Source: CAYUVF01 sp964448045
Lineage (GTDB): Bacteria; Bacteroidota; Rhodothermia; Rhodothermales; Salinibacteraceae
Direction of reading: 5' to 3'
DNA length: 39,674 nucleotides
Assembly: GCA_964448045.1 (NCBI GenBank)
Contig: CAYUVF010000041.1
Location: 1 to 39,674 of the forward strand
The notes under the pieces were generated by a model. The model ran no database searches. It worked only from the letters and a program-made list of their open reading frames with translations, and had not been told where the DNA came from. Below are positions 1 to 6,703 of this stretch, in pieces; positions within the stretch are counted from its first letter, which is position 1, and each line of letters begins with the position of its first letter. Both the position numbers and the translations under genes were made by a program.

Positions 1-1166
1 TGGCCGTAGACGGCCTCGATGGCGTCGGCAGCGGCCTGCATGGCGGGATGCTCGCGGTCGACCAGGACGGGTTTCCCGCCATGCAGCGGGGTGAAGTCGA
101 GCGTCATCGTGGGCGGCGTGAGAGCCTTGAGATGCGCCTCCATCTTGTCGTAAATGTCTTCGGTGCGTTGGTTCGGCACGAGGCGCATCGAAATTTTGGC
201 GTGCGCCCTTGCCGGCAGCACGGTCTTGGCGCCTTCGCCGGTGTATCCGCCCCAGATGCCGTTCACATCGAGCGTCGGCCGCGCCGAGAGGCACTCCAGC
301 AGCGTGTAGCCCGCTTCGTGGCGCACCGCATGAAGGCCGATCTCCGCTTTCCAAACCTCGGCGTCGAAGGGCAATTCGCGGTACGTCTGCCGCTCGTCCG
401 CGGTCAGGTTGCGGACGTCGTCATAGAAGCCGGGGATGGTGATCCGGTGGTCGTCGTCGTGAAGCTGACTGATGAGGTCGGCCAGCGCGTTCGCCGGATT
501 CTCGACGCCGCCGCCGTAGATGCCGGAGTGCAGGTCGCGACTCGGGCCCGTCAGCGTAATCTCGACATAGGCCATGCCGCGCAGTCCGTACGTGATCGAC
601 GGCGCGTCTTCGCTGAACATCGCCGTGTCGGAGATGAGCACCACATCGGCATCGAGCCGGTCTTTGTGCGTCTCGATGAAGGGCACGAGGTGCTTCGATC
701 CGGTCTCTTCCTCGCCCTCAAGCACGAATTTGAGGTTGACGGGTAGGTCGCCTTCCTGCTGCAGATACGCCTCTGCCGCCTTCACCTGCATGAACATCTG
801 CCCTTTGTCGTCACAGGCGCCGCGGGCATAGAGCGTGCCGTTTTTGCGCGTCGGCTCGAAGGGGGGGGTGGTCCACTCGTCGAGCGGATCGGGGGGCTGC
901 ACGTCGTAGTGGCCGTAGATCAGCACCGTCGGATGGTCCGGGTCGCTGATGTGTTCGGCGTAGACGATCGGGTGGCCCTCGGTGTCGACGACTTCGGTGT
1001 GCTCGATGCCGATGGCATCCATGTGATCGGCCAGCCACTGCGCGGCGCGCCGCACTTCGTCCTTGTATGCCGAGTCGGTGCTCACGGAGGGGATGCGCAG
1101 CAGCTCCTCCAACTGCTCGACGAACGTATCGTAATGGTCCTGGGCGTAGGCAAGAGCCTCTTTCAT
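1..1166 (-). CDS. M20-family metallopeptidase/dipeptidase, C-terminus cut by window edge
   Basis: Zinc-dependent peptidase of the M20 (CPG2/carnosinase-like) family, probably cytosolic and acting on dipeptides or short peptides. Reading starts at ATG 1166 (MKEALAYAQDHYDTFVEQL) and stays open to base 1, giving about 388 residues. Visible motifs: GHYDVQP near residue 85-91 (zinc His86 and catalytic-site Asp88), RGACDDKGQ near 115-123 (bridging Asp119), EGEEETGS near 150-157 (catalytic and zinc Glu pair), and SDT near 179-181. The dimerisation (lid) domain follows, including the family motif LHSGIYGGGVENPANAL. The last zinc His of the family lies beyond the window, so integrity of the C-terminus cannot be judged. 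Substrate is not known from sequence. The upstream gene on the same strand is a methyltransferase 89 bases away. Confidence 0.9.
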   Translation of the reverse strand, partial: MKEALAYAQDHYDTFVEQLEELLRIPSVSTDSAYKDEVRRAAQWLADHMDAIGIEHTEVVDTEGHPIVYAEHISDPDHPTVLIYGHYDVQPPDPLDEWTTPPFEPTRKNGTLYARGACDDKGQMFMQVKAAEAYLQQEGDLPVNLKFVLEGEEETGSKHLVPFIETHKDRLDADVVLISDTAMFSEDAPSITYGLRGMAYVEITLTGPSRDLHSGIYGGGVENPANALADLISQLHDDDHRITIPGFYDDVRNLTADERQTYRELPFDAEVWKAEIGLHAVRHEAGYTLLECLSARPTLDVNGIWGGYTGEGAKTVLPARAHAKISMRLVPNQRTEDIYDKMEAHLKALTPPTMTLDFTPLHGGKPVLVDREHPAMQAAADAIEAVYG

Positions 1167-1254
1167 GAGAACGATGGCGTCGTGAAAAGGACAGGAGAAG
1201 ACCGCACACAAGCGTCCGCAAAGAAAACACTTACGGGGCAAAGGCGCAATGCCT

Positions 1255-1989
1255 TCACACTGACGTGCGCCCATGCATGATGAGTCGCGGACTGCTGGGC
1301 GTGTACTCGGCGCCGTCGTAGTCGCCCACGACGGTTATCAGGTCGAGCCCGACGGATTCGTACAGCCGCTTGAAGTCGTACAGCGTCAGCAACCGGACGG
1401 ATTCGCGGAAGGTCTGCGTTTCATCACCGCGCCGGAGGATAATTTTCTTGTTGATGCGTCCGTCGTCGATCCAGCGTTCCTGCTCGATTATGACCCCGTC
1501 GCGCGTTTCGGTGTCTTTCGGCGTCAGCGATTCGATGACGTGCGGCGTGTTCAGGAAGTCCTGAATCAGCCAGCCGCCAGGGTGTAGCGCATCGGCCATC
1601 CGTTGGAGGGCTTGCTGATGATCGGCATCGTCGTCGAAGTAACCGAACGCCGTGAAAAGGTTAACGACGCCGTCGAAATCGGCGTCGCCCATCGGGGCGC
1701 GCATGTCCTGCACGCGAAAGTCGATGTCGAGCCCCTCCGCGGCGGCGCGCTCGCGGGCTTGCTGGATGGAACGTTTGGAGAGGTCGATGCCCGTCATTCG
1801 GTAGCCGCGCCGGGCCAGCGCTCGCGCATGACGTCCGCGCCCGCAACCGACATCGAGCACCGACGCCTCCGGTTCCGGATCGACGAGGGTGTCGATCAGA
1901 TCGGCGACGTGCTCGGCTTCGTCCTCGTCGCGCTGCTCGTAGACGAGTTCGTACTCATCGCGGTCGAACCAGTCTTCGTACCAGGGCAT
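1255..1989 (-). CDS. Class I SAM-dependent methyltransferase
   Basis: A 244-residue cytosolic methyltransferase with a Rossmann-type SAM fold. Motif I is VLDVGCGRGRHA around residues 44-55, and the acidic residue that binds the SAM ribose follows in TGIDLS (about 66-71). Later features are VVNLFTAFGYF and LHPGGWLIQDFLN, as in small-molecule methyltransferases of the Methyltransf_25/11 type. The C-terminal part (RRGDETQTFRESVRLLTLYD) resembles family members of unknown substrate. I chose MPWYEDWF at 1989 because the longer frame, to 2052, runs through the heptamer-repeat DNA and encodes a cysteine-rich non-conserved leader. The N-terminus is very acidic (DRDEYELVYEQRDEDEAEH), as is common in halophiles. 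IspH lies just upstream on the same strand. The substrate cannot be named. Confidence 0.85.
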   Translation of the reverse strand: MPWYEDWFDRDEYELVYEQRDEDEAEHVADLIDTLVDPEPEASVLDVGCGRGRHARALARRGYRMTGIDLSKRSIQQARERAAAEGLDIDFRVQDMRAPMGDADFDGVVNLFTAFGYFDDDADHQQALQRMADALHPGGWLIQDFLNTPHVIESLTPKDTETRDGVIIEQERWIDDGRINKKIILRRGDETQTFRESVRLLTLYDFKRLYESVGLDLITVVGDYDGAEYTPSSPRLIMHGRTSV

Positions 1990-2002
1990 GGGGCAGGGCG
2001 TA

Positions 2003-2069
2003 AGTTGCAGGTTGCAGAAGGACAGGTTACAGGAAGATGAGCGAACCTGCAACCCGCAATCCTGCTACC
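2003..2069. repeat. Inverted heptamer-type intergenic repeat (ispH/methyltransferase gap)
   Basis: Copies of a GTTNCAG-like heptamer run in one direction (GTTGCAG at 2004 and 2011, GTTACAG at 2025) and then as the reverse complement (CTGCAAC at 2047, further degenerate copies to 2067). GTTGCAGGTT at 2004-2013 and AACCTGCAAC at 2044-2053 are a perfect 10-base inverted pair. The same motif family occurs at 3365-3470. Confidence 0.7.
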
Positions 2070-2071
2070 GA

Positions 2072-3301
2072 TCACTCATCCGTTTCAAACGGCGCCAACG
2101 CATCGTCGATGGCGCGCGCCTCGGGGAACCACGCGACAATTTTGCGCACGATCTCATCGAGGAGCGCATCGGGGCAGGAGGCGCCGGAGGTCAGCACGAT
2201 GTCGACGGGGGGGGCGTCGGGGAACCAGTCTTCGGAGGTGATTTCCTCCTTCTGATGCAGGTCGAAGTGCCGGATGTAGGCGGGCGATTCGAGGCAGTCG
2301 GCGTCGTTGACGAAGTAGGTTGGCATGTGTTCCTCGCACAGCTCCACGAGGTGGCTCGTGTTGGACGAGTTGTAGCCGCCCACGATGAGTGCTACGTCGC
2401 CCCCGTCGTCGATCAGCGACTTCGTGGCGTTCTGATTCTCGTACGTCGCGTAGCAGAGGGTGTCGCTTGTATCGGCGAAGTGGGTTTCGAGCTCGGCCTC
2501 CCCGTAGCGGTTGGCCAGCGCCTCGCGCAGCAGATCTGCGATCGCCTTCGTCTCGGTCGCGAGCATGGTGGTCTGATTGACGACGCCGAGGCGCTGCAGA
2601 TCGGTTTCCGGATCGAACCCCTCCGAGTAGCGATCCTCGAAACGGTCGAAGAAAAATTCGGCGTCCTCGTCACCGCGGATCACTTTCGCGAGATCCTTGG
2701 CTTCCTCCAGATCGCGCACGACGACCACCGGGCCGTCCTCTTTGGCGTGGGAGACCGTGGCCCGCGTTTCTTCGTGATAGCGCTTGCCGTGGACGACGAT
2801 GCTGTAGTCTTTGCTGCCAATCTGGTGGCTCTTGCGCCACACTTTTTCGACGAACGGGCACGTCGTGTCGTACGCCGCGGTGTCGACGTCCCGCGCTTTG
2901 AGCTCGGCTTCGACCTCCTGAGACGTTCCAAACGCGGGGATGATAACGACGTCATCTTCGTTGAGCTTGTCGAAAGGGATGAGCTGCTCGCCCGCGGTCG
3001 TCCGCAGGAAGCGCACGCCGCGCTCGCGGAGGTCGTCGTTGACGTGGGGATTATGGATCATTTCGGAGAGCAGGAAAATCCGCTTATCTGGATTCTCCTC
3101 AATAGCCTGATAGGCAATCTCGATGGCGTTCTCGACGCCGTAGCAAAAGCCGAAGTGCCGTGCGATCTTGAAGCGCACCGGCCCGAAGTCGATCACCGAC
3201 GGCGACAGGTCTTTCTTGCGCGGATCGGTGGCCTGGCGCGCGTCTTTGACCGTCGAGATGATCGGGCTCTGGTAGAACGTCGGAACGTCGAACTGACGCA
3301 T
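2072..3301 (-). CDS. ispH: 4-hydroxy-3-methylbut-2-enyl diphosphate reductase (IspH), long form
   Basis: Last enzyme of the MEP isoprenoid pathway; a [4Fe-4S] protein that reduces HMBPP to IPP and DMAPP in the cytosol. The protein has 409 residues, longer than the roughly 316 of E. coli and similar to the long plant/cyanobacterial type. The three cluster cysteines are recognisable: Cys53 in HFGFCYGVENA, Cys148 in DTTCPFV, and Cys283 in TLCYATYENQ. Other family signatures are HNPHV (about 83-87), YHEETRATVSH (175-185, holding the catalytic Glu region), VVNQTTM, GGYNSSNTSHL and the C-terminal TSGASCPDALL. The N-terminal extension of about 40 residues before FGPVRFKIARHFGFCYG fits the long form. 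Start ATG 3301 has no clear ribosome-binding site. It lies between tgt and the methyltransferase on the same strand, with repeat-bearing gaps on both sides. Confidence 0.96.
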   Translation of the reverse strand: MRQFDVPTFYQSPIISTVKDARQATDPRKKDLSPSVIDFGPVRFKIARHFGFCYGVENAIEIAYQAIEENPDKRIFLLSEMIHNPHVNDDLRERGVRFLRTTAGEQLIPFDKLNEDDVVIIPAFGTSQEVEAELKARDVDTAAYDTTCPFVEKVWRKSHQIGSKDYSIVVHGKRYHEETRATVSHAKEDGPVVVVRDLEEAKDLAKVIRGDEDAEFFFDRFEDRYSEGFDPETDLQRLGVVNQTTMLATETKAIADLLREALANRYGEAELETHFADTSDTLCYATYENQNATKSLIDDGGDVALIVGGYNSSNTSHLVELCEEHMPTYFVNDADCLESPAYIRHFDLHQKEEITSEDWFPDAPPVDIVLTSGASCPDALLDEIVRKIVAWFPEARAIDDALAPFETDE

Positions 3302-3364
3302 GGGAGCAGGCGGCTGCGTGCGGGAAATACCGTGCGGGGGATGCTACGTGCAGGTGAGTGTCGA

Positions 3365-3470
3365 GTTCAGGGGGATAGGTTCCAGGTTCACAGGTTTACA
3401 GGTTCCAGGTTGGAACGGATCAAACTTGTAACCAATCAACCTGAAACCTGTAACCCAGACCTACAAAAGC
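3365..3470. repeat. Inverted array of GTTNCAG-like heptamers (tgt/ispH gap)
   Basis: The left half carries GTTCCAG (3379), GTTCACAG (3386), GTTTACAG (3394) and GTTCCAG (3402). The right half carries the reverse complement, with aacctgaaacctgtaaccc at 3438-3456. TTACAGGTT (3396-3404) and AACCTGTAA (3445-3453) are perfectly complementary. The array occupies most of the gap between the tgt stop and the ispH start and could fold as a long imperfect hairpin in the transcript. Confidence 0.7.
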
Positions 3471-4591
3471 CGGCTCACGCGCGGTTGGATCTCATCCTTC
3501 CACGTAGCGAATCGGTCCTCGGTGATGGCGCGCCGCGCCTCGCGCATCAGCCAGATGTAAAACGCGAGGTTCTGCAGCGAGGCGATCTGCAGGCCCAGGA
3601 TTTCACCGGCTTTGTGCAGGTGGCGGACGTACGCTTTCGTGAACGTCTGCGAGGCGTAGGTCTCCAGACCCGGGTCGAGCGGCGAGAAGTCGTGGGTCCA
3701 CTGCGCGTTTTTGATGTTGATGCGCCCCTCCGTCGTGTAAATGGTGCCGTTGCGGCCATTGCGCGTTGGGATCACACAGTCAAACAGGTCGACGCCGCGG
3801 GCGATGCTTTCGAGCAGATTGGCGGGCTTGCCCACGCCCATCAGATAGCGGGGCTTCTCCGCCGGAAGGACTTCGGTGACGACCTCTGTCATGGCGTACA
3901 TCTGCTGCGCTGGCTCGCCCACCGAAAGCCCACCGATGGCGTAGCCGGGAAAGTCCATTGCCACCAGCTGCCGCGCCGATGCGCGCCGGATCTCGGGATA
4001 CACCACGCCCTGCACGATGCCAAAGAGCGCCTGCTCGTGGCCGTACCTGGGGGCGGTGTTCGTCCAGCGGTCGTGGCAGCGCCGGGCCCAGCGGAGCGTC
4101 AGTTCGTTCGATTCGCGCGCATACTCTTCGGACACGTCGCCCGCCGGGCATTCGTCCAGCACCATCATGATGTCGGACCCGATGGCGCGTTGAATGTCGA
4201 CGACCGATTCGGGGGTGAACAGGTGCTTGGAGCCGTCGATATGACTGCGGAAGGTGACGCCCTCTTCCGTGATTTTGCGGCGGTCGGCCAGGGAGAAGAC
4301 CTGATAGCCGCCCGAGTCGGTGAGGATGGGGCCGCTCCACTGCATGAAGCGATGCAACCCGCCGGCGTCTTCGAGCACGTCGGTACCGGGACGGAGGTAG
4401 AGGTGATACGTGTTGCCCAGGATGATCTGCGCGCCGATGTCGTCCGTCAGCTCGCGCGGCTCGACGGCTTTCACGCTGCCGACGGTGCCGACGGGCATGA
4501 ACATCGGCGTCTCGACGGTACCGTGCGGCGTTTCGAGTCGGCCGGCGCGGGCGCGGGTGTCGGAGTCCGTCTGAATCAGGTCGAACTGCAC
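3461..4591 (-). CDS. tgt: Queuine tRNA-ribosyltransferase (tRNA-guanine transglycosylase) with degenerate zinc site
   Basis: Exchanges G34 of GUN-anticodon tRNAs for preQ1 in queuosine synthesis. I read 376 residues from GTG 4591 (MQFDLIQTDSDTRARAGRL), which matches the normal Tgt N-terminus; the frame stays open further upstream but only as a shadow of the next gene. Family signatures: LETPHGTVETPMFMPVGTVG, ILTDSGGYQVFS (Asp92), VLDECPA, FGIVQGV, GGLSVGE, and FDCVIPTRNGRNG (catalytic Asp271). The region that normally holds the zinc site (DCDCYTC then IHNL in E. coli) reads LDPGLETYASQTF and LQNLAFY here. The three Cys are Leu309, Thr311 and Ser314, and the His is Gln340. The rest is intact, so it is probably active with an altered structural site. 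It is followed after 160 bases by ispH. Confidence 0.95.
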   Translation of the reverse strand: MQFDLIQTDSDTRARAGRLETPHGTVETPMFMPVGTVGSVKAVEPRELTDDIGAQIILGNTYHLYLRPGTDVLEDAGGLHRFMQWSGPILTDSGGYQVFSLADRRKITEEGVTFRSHIDGSKHLFTPESVVDIQRAIGSDIMMVLDECPAGDVSEEYARESNELTLRWARRCHDRWTNTAPRYGHEQALFGIVQGVVYPEIRRASARQLVAMDFPGYAIGGLSVGEPAQQMYAMTEVVTEVLPAEKPRYLMGVGKPANLLESIARGVDLFDCVIPTRNGRNGTIYTTEGRINIKNAQWTHDFSPLDPGLETYASQTFTKAYVRHLHKAGEILGLQIASLQNLAFYIWLMREARRAITEDRFATWKDEIQPRVSRLL

Positions 4592-4644
4592 GAAACGGGG
4601 GCGGAGCGATCGGGAGGGGCAGGCGTTGGCGGCGGGGCCGTGTG

Positions 4645-5217
4645 TCAAGCGAGGGCGTCTTCGGTACGGGTCTTCGCGCGTGCCGTTTCCAGATGCCCAG
4701 CGAGGGCTGCATGGTCGTCCGCGGTGTCGAGCCCGATGGCAACGGGGCCGCGCTCGGTGCGCAGCAGCAGCAGCTCGTCGCCGAGGCGCCCGATGAAGAC
4801 GTGCGTGGCCGCGTAGCGTCGCTCGTGCCGGTGGAAGCGCCGCGCCCCGATGGGCTCGACGGACTTGATGGCGTCGTAGGCCACCGTGAGCTGGTTTGCC
4901 CCCTGGTGCAGGCGCAGCTCGCGCGCCTCGTCCCGGCAGACGACGGCCAGCGTCGGGCGCATCCCGAGGACGCCCAGCCCGAGTCCCAGCGCCCCCACAC
5001 CACCGAGTCCGGCGACGTACCACATCGGGAGGGTCCCGGGAGGCAAGAGGGTGCTCACAGCGAAATGGATCAGGACGAGCGCCAGCGCGAAGCCGGTTCC
5101 GATCAGAAGGTGGAGCGCCTCGGCGCGGCGGCGGTCGCCCACGGAGCGGCGGAGCCAGCGGCCCAGCAGCGAGTAGCCGGGGTGGAAATGGCGTGACGTA
5201 TGGAAGATGCGAGTCAA
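4645..5217 (-). CDS. Small membrane protein with PH-like cytosolic domain (hypothetical)
   Basis: Not a gene I can name. The protein of about 190 residues has a basic N-terminus, two hydrophobic segments (HLLIGTGFALALVLIHFAVS and MWYVAGLGGVGALGLGLGVL), and then a soluble part of about 95 residues. The pattern TLAVVCRDEARELRLHQG, AYDAIKSVEPIG and GDELLLLRTERGPVAIGL resembles bacterial PH-like (YdbS/YcxB-type) membrane proteins; this is a resemblance, not a firm assignment. The start is uncertain. TTG 5217 avoids overlap with the permease, while ATG 5352 in the same frame would overlap the permease end by 50 bases and add an Arg/Pro-rich leader. It sits between the AI-2E-type permease and tgt on the same strand, so probably in the same transcript. 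Confidence 0.65.
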   Translation of the reverse strand: MTRIFHTSRHFHPGYSLLGRWLRRSVGDRRRAEALHLLIGTGFALALVLIHFAVSTLLPPGTLPMWYVAGLGGVGALGLGLGVLGMRPTLAVVCRDEARELRLHQGANQLTVAYDAIKSVEPIGARRFHRHERRYAATHVFIGRLGDELLLLRTERGPVAIGLDTADDHAALAGHLETARAKTRTEDALA

Positions 5218-5302
5218 CGGATAAAAAACCAGTCCGAGAAGAGTGCAGGGGCACCGTACGTGCGAGGACCCGCCCGGCGCGTTACGTGGCTCATTACGAG
5301 GC

Positions 5303-6631
5303 TCAGCCGTCGTTGGCGTTGGCCTGCGCCTCGGGGGGCGTACTGTACTCATTGAGGTCCAGCGTGAGTTCCTCGCGGTAAGCGCGGTAGCCCGTCATCA
5401 GGATGGCGGTTACCGGCACGGCAATCAGCAGGCCAAAGACGCCGAGGAACGAGCCGAAGACGAGCAGCGAGAGCAGCACCAGCAGCGGATGCAGGCCCAC
5501 CTGGTAGCTCATGATGTTGGGCGTCAGCACGCTCTGCTCCAGCAGTCCTTGGCCCAGCAGCACCACAATCACGATGAGTGCCTTCACCCAGCCGCCGAGC
5601 GTGAGCGCCACCACCGTCCCGATGAACATCGTGATGATCGCGCCGATGTTGGGGATAAAGTTGAGCAGCCCGCTGAGCAGGCCGATCAGCAGGCCGAAGG
5701 GCACGCCGCCGATCAGCAGCCAGATTGACACGTTTACCGCCGAGATGGTGCTGATGAGGATCTGCCCGCGCAGGTAGTTGCCCACAATGGCCCCGGCGTC
5801 GAGGAGGTAGTCGCGCCGTCCCTCCAGCGTGGGAAACAGCTCGATGAGCGCGTCGCGGATGACCGGGTAGTCCTTGAGCGTGTAGAAGAGCAGCACGGGC
5901 ACGAGCGCCAGCACCGTGATCAGCCCGAGGAGCGAGCCGATCGACTCGGCGAGCTGCCGCGCCGCATCGGGCAGCCTGCTGATCTGGTCCTGCACGAACG
6001 TGGTCAGCTGCGCGATCGCCTCCTTCCGGTCGATGAATCCGGCCGCCTCCAGGTTGTCAATGAGCGTCGTCGTCTGCAGCCACGTTCGCAGCGAGTCGAC
6101 CCCGGTGATGAGGCGCTGCGCGAGGCTTTCGACCTGGCTGGCGACGTTTGGCGCGAGGATGAGCACGATAGCCACCAGTATCCCCACCGCGATGAGGGTG
6201 ACGAGAAGCGACGAGAGCCACCGCGCAACCCCGTAGCGGCGCCGGAACAGGTCGACGGCCGGGTTCAAGAGATACGCCAGCAGGTAGACGATGGCGAACG
6301 GGATGAGGATGGCGCTCACCTTATCGAAAAACCAGATGAGCACGAGGAAGCCGCCCGAGAGCATCAGGGCGCGCACGGTCCGGTAATGGCGCAGGGGCCA
6401 GAGCAGAATGGCGCCCGCGGTGGCAATCAGCACGGGGTTCAGGAAGCCGGCCTCACGGGGCGGTGTCTTCATCTCGTAGAGCAGTACGAGAAAGAGGATG
6501 ACGCCGCCCGCGATGAGCGTGGTCTCGAACGCCGTCAGCCGGTTGAGGCGGTTGGCCTCAGCCTTCGGCTCCGGAGCGTCCTCCTCGGGGGAGGGGGACG
6601 GAGCGGCAGGCGGAGAAGCATCGGAAGCCAT
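5303..6631 (-). CDS. AI-2E family transporter (PerM/YdiK-type permease)
   Basis: Inner-membrane protein of 442 residues in the AI-2E exporter/permease superfamily (PF01594). Substrates of most members are unknown; some act in sodium/proton antiport or autoinducer export. An N-terminal tail of about 35 residues rich in Ala, Pro and Glu precedes several hydrophobic segments: FETTLIAGGVILFLVLLYEM, LNPVLIATAGAILLWPL, and a further block around KVSAILIPFAIVYLLAYLLN. A long amphipathic stretch follows (VESLAQRLITGVDSLRTWLQ). The C-terminal half contains the family hallmark LLNFIPNIGAIIT and a run of helices ending at GVFGLLIAVPVTAILMTGY. The gene is followed at once by the small PH-like membrane protein and preceded by the tamB-like gene 72 bases away. 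Family confident, substrate unknown. Confidence 0.9.
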   Translation of the reverse strand: MASDASPPAAPSPSPEEDAPEPKAEANRLNRLTAFETTLIAGGVILFLVLLYEMKTPPREAGFLNPVLIATAGAILLWPLRHYRTVRALMLSGGFLVLIWFFDKVSAILIPFAIVYLLAYLLNPAVDLFRRRYGVARWLSSLLVTLIAVGILVAIVLILAPNVASQVESLAQRLITGVDSLRTWLQTTTLIDNLEAAGFIDRKEAIAQLTTFVQDQISRLPDAARQLAESIGSLLGLITVLALVPVLLFYTLKDYPVIRDALIELFPTLEGRRDYLLDAGAIVGNYLRGQILISTISAVNVSIWLLIGGVPFGLLIGLLSGLLNFIPNIGAIITMFIGTVVALTLGGWVKALIVIVVLLGQGLLEQSVLTPNIMSYQVGLHPLLVLLSLLVFGSFLGVFGLLIAVPVTAILMTGYRAYREELTLDLNEYSTPPEAQANANDG

Positions 6632-6703
6632 GGCGGTCAGTGCGCGCGGTGAGAGAGGCGAGCCGGGCGGGGCGCCGGAGGCAAGCCCCCGGCGGCGTGT
6701 GCC

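Noticed and set aside
1988..4816. Very long plus-strand open frame (942 codons)
   Set aside because: It is antisense to the methyltransferase, ispH and tgt, shows no domain features, and arises from the codon bias of GC-rich genes on the other strand.
4592..5254. N-terminal extension of tgt by about 220 residues
   Set aside because: The extension overlaps the PH-like gene in another frame and is Arg/Pro-rich; the Tgt family begins at the GTG 4591 sequence QFDLIQTDSDTRARAG.
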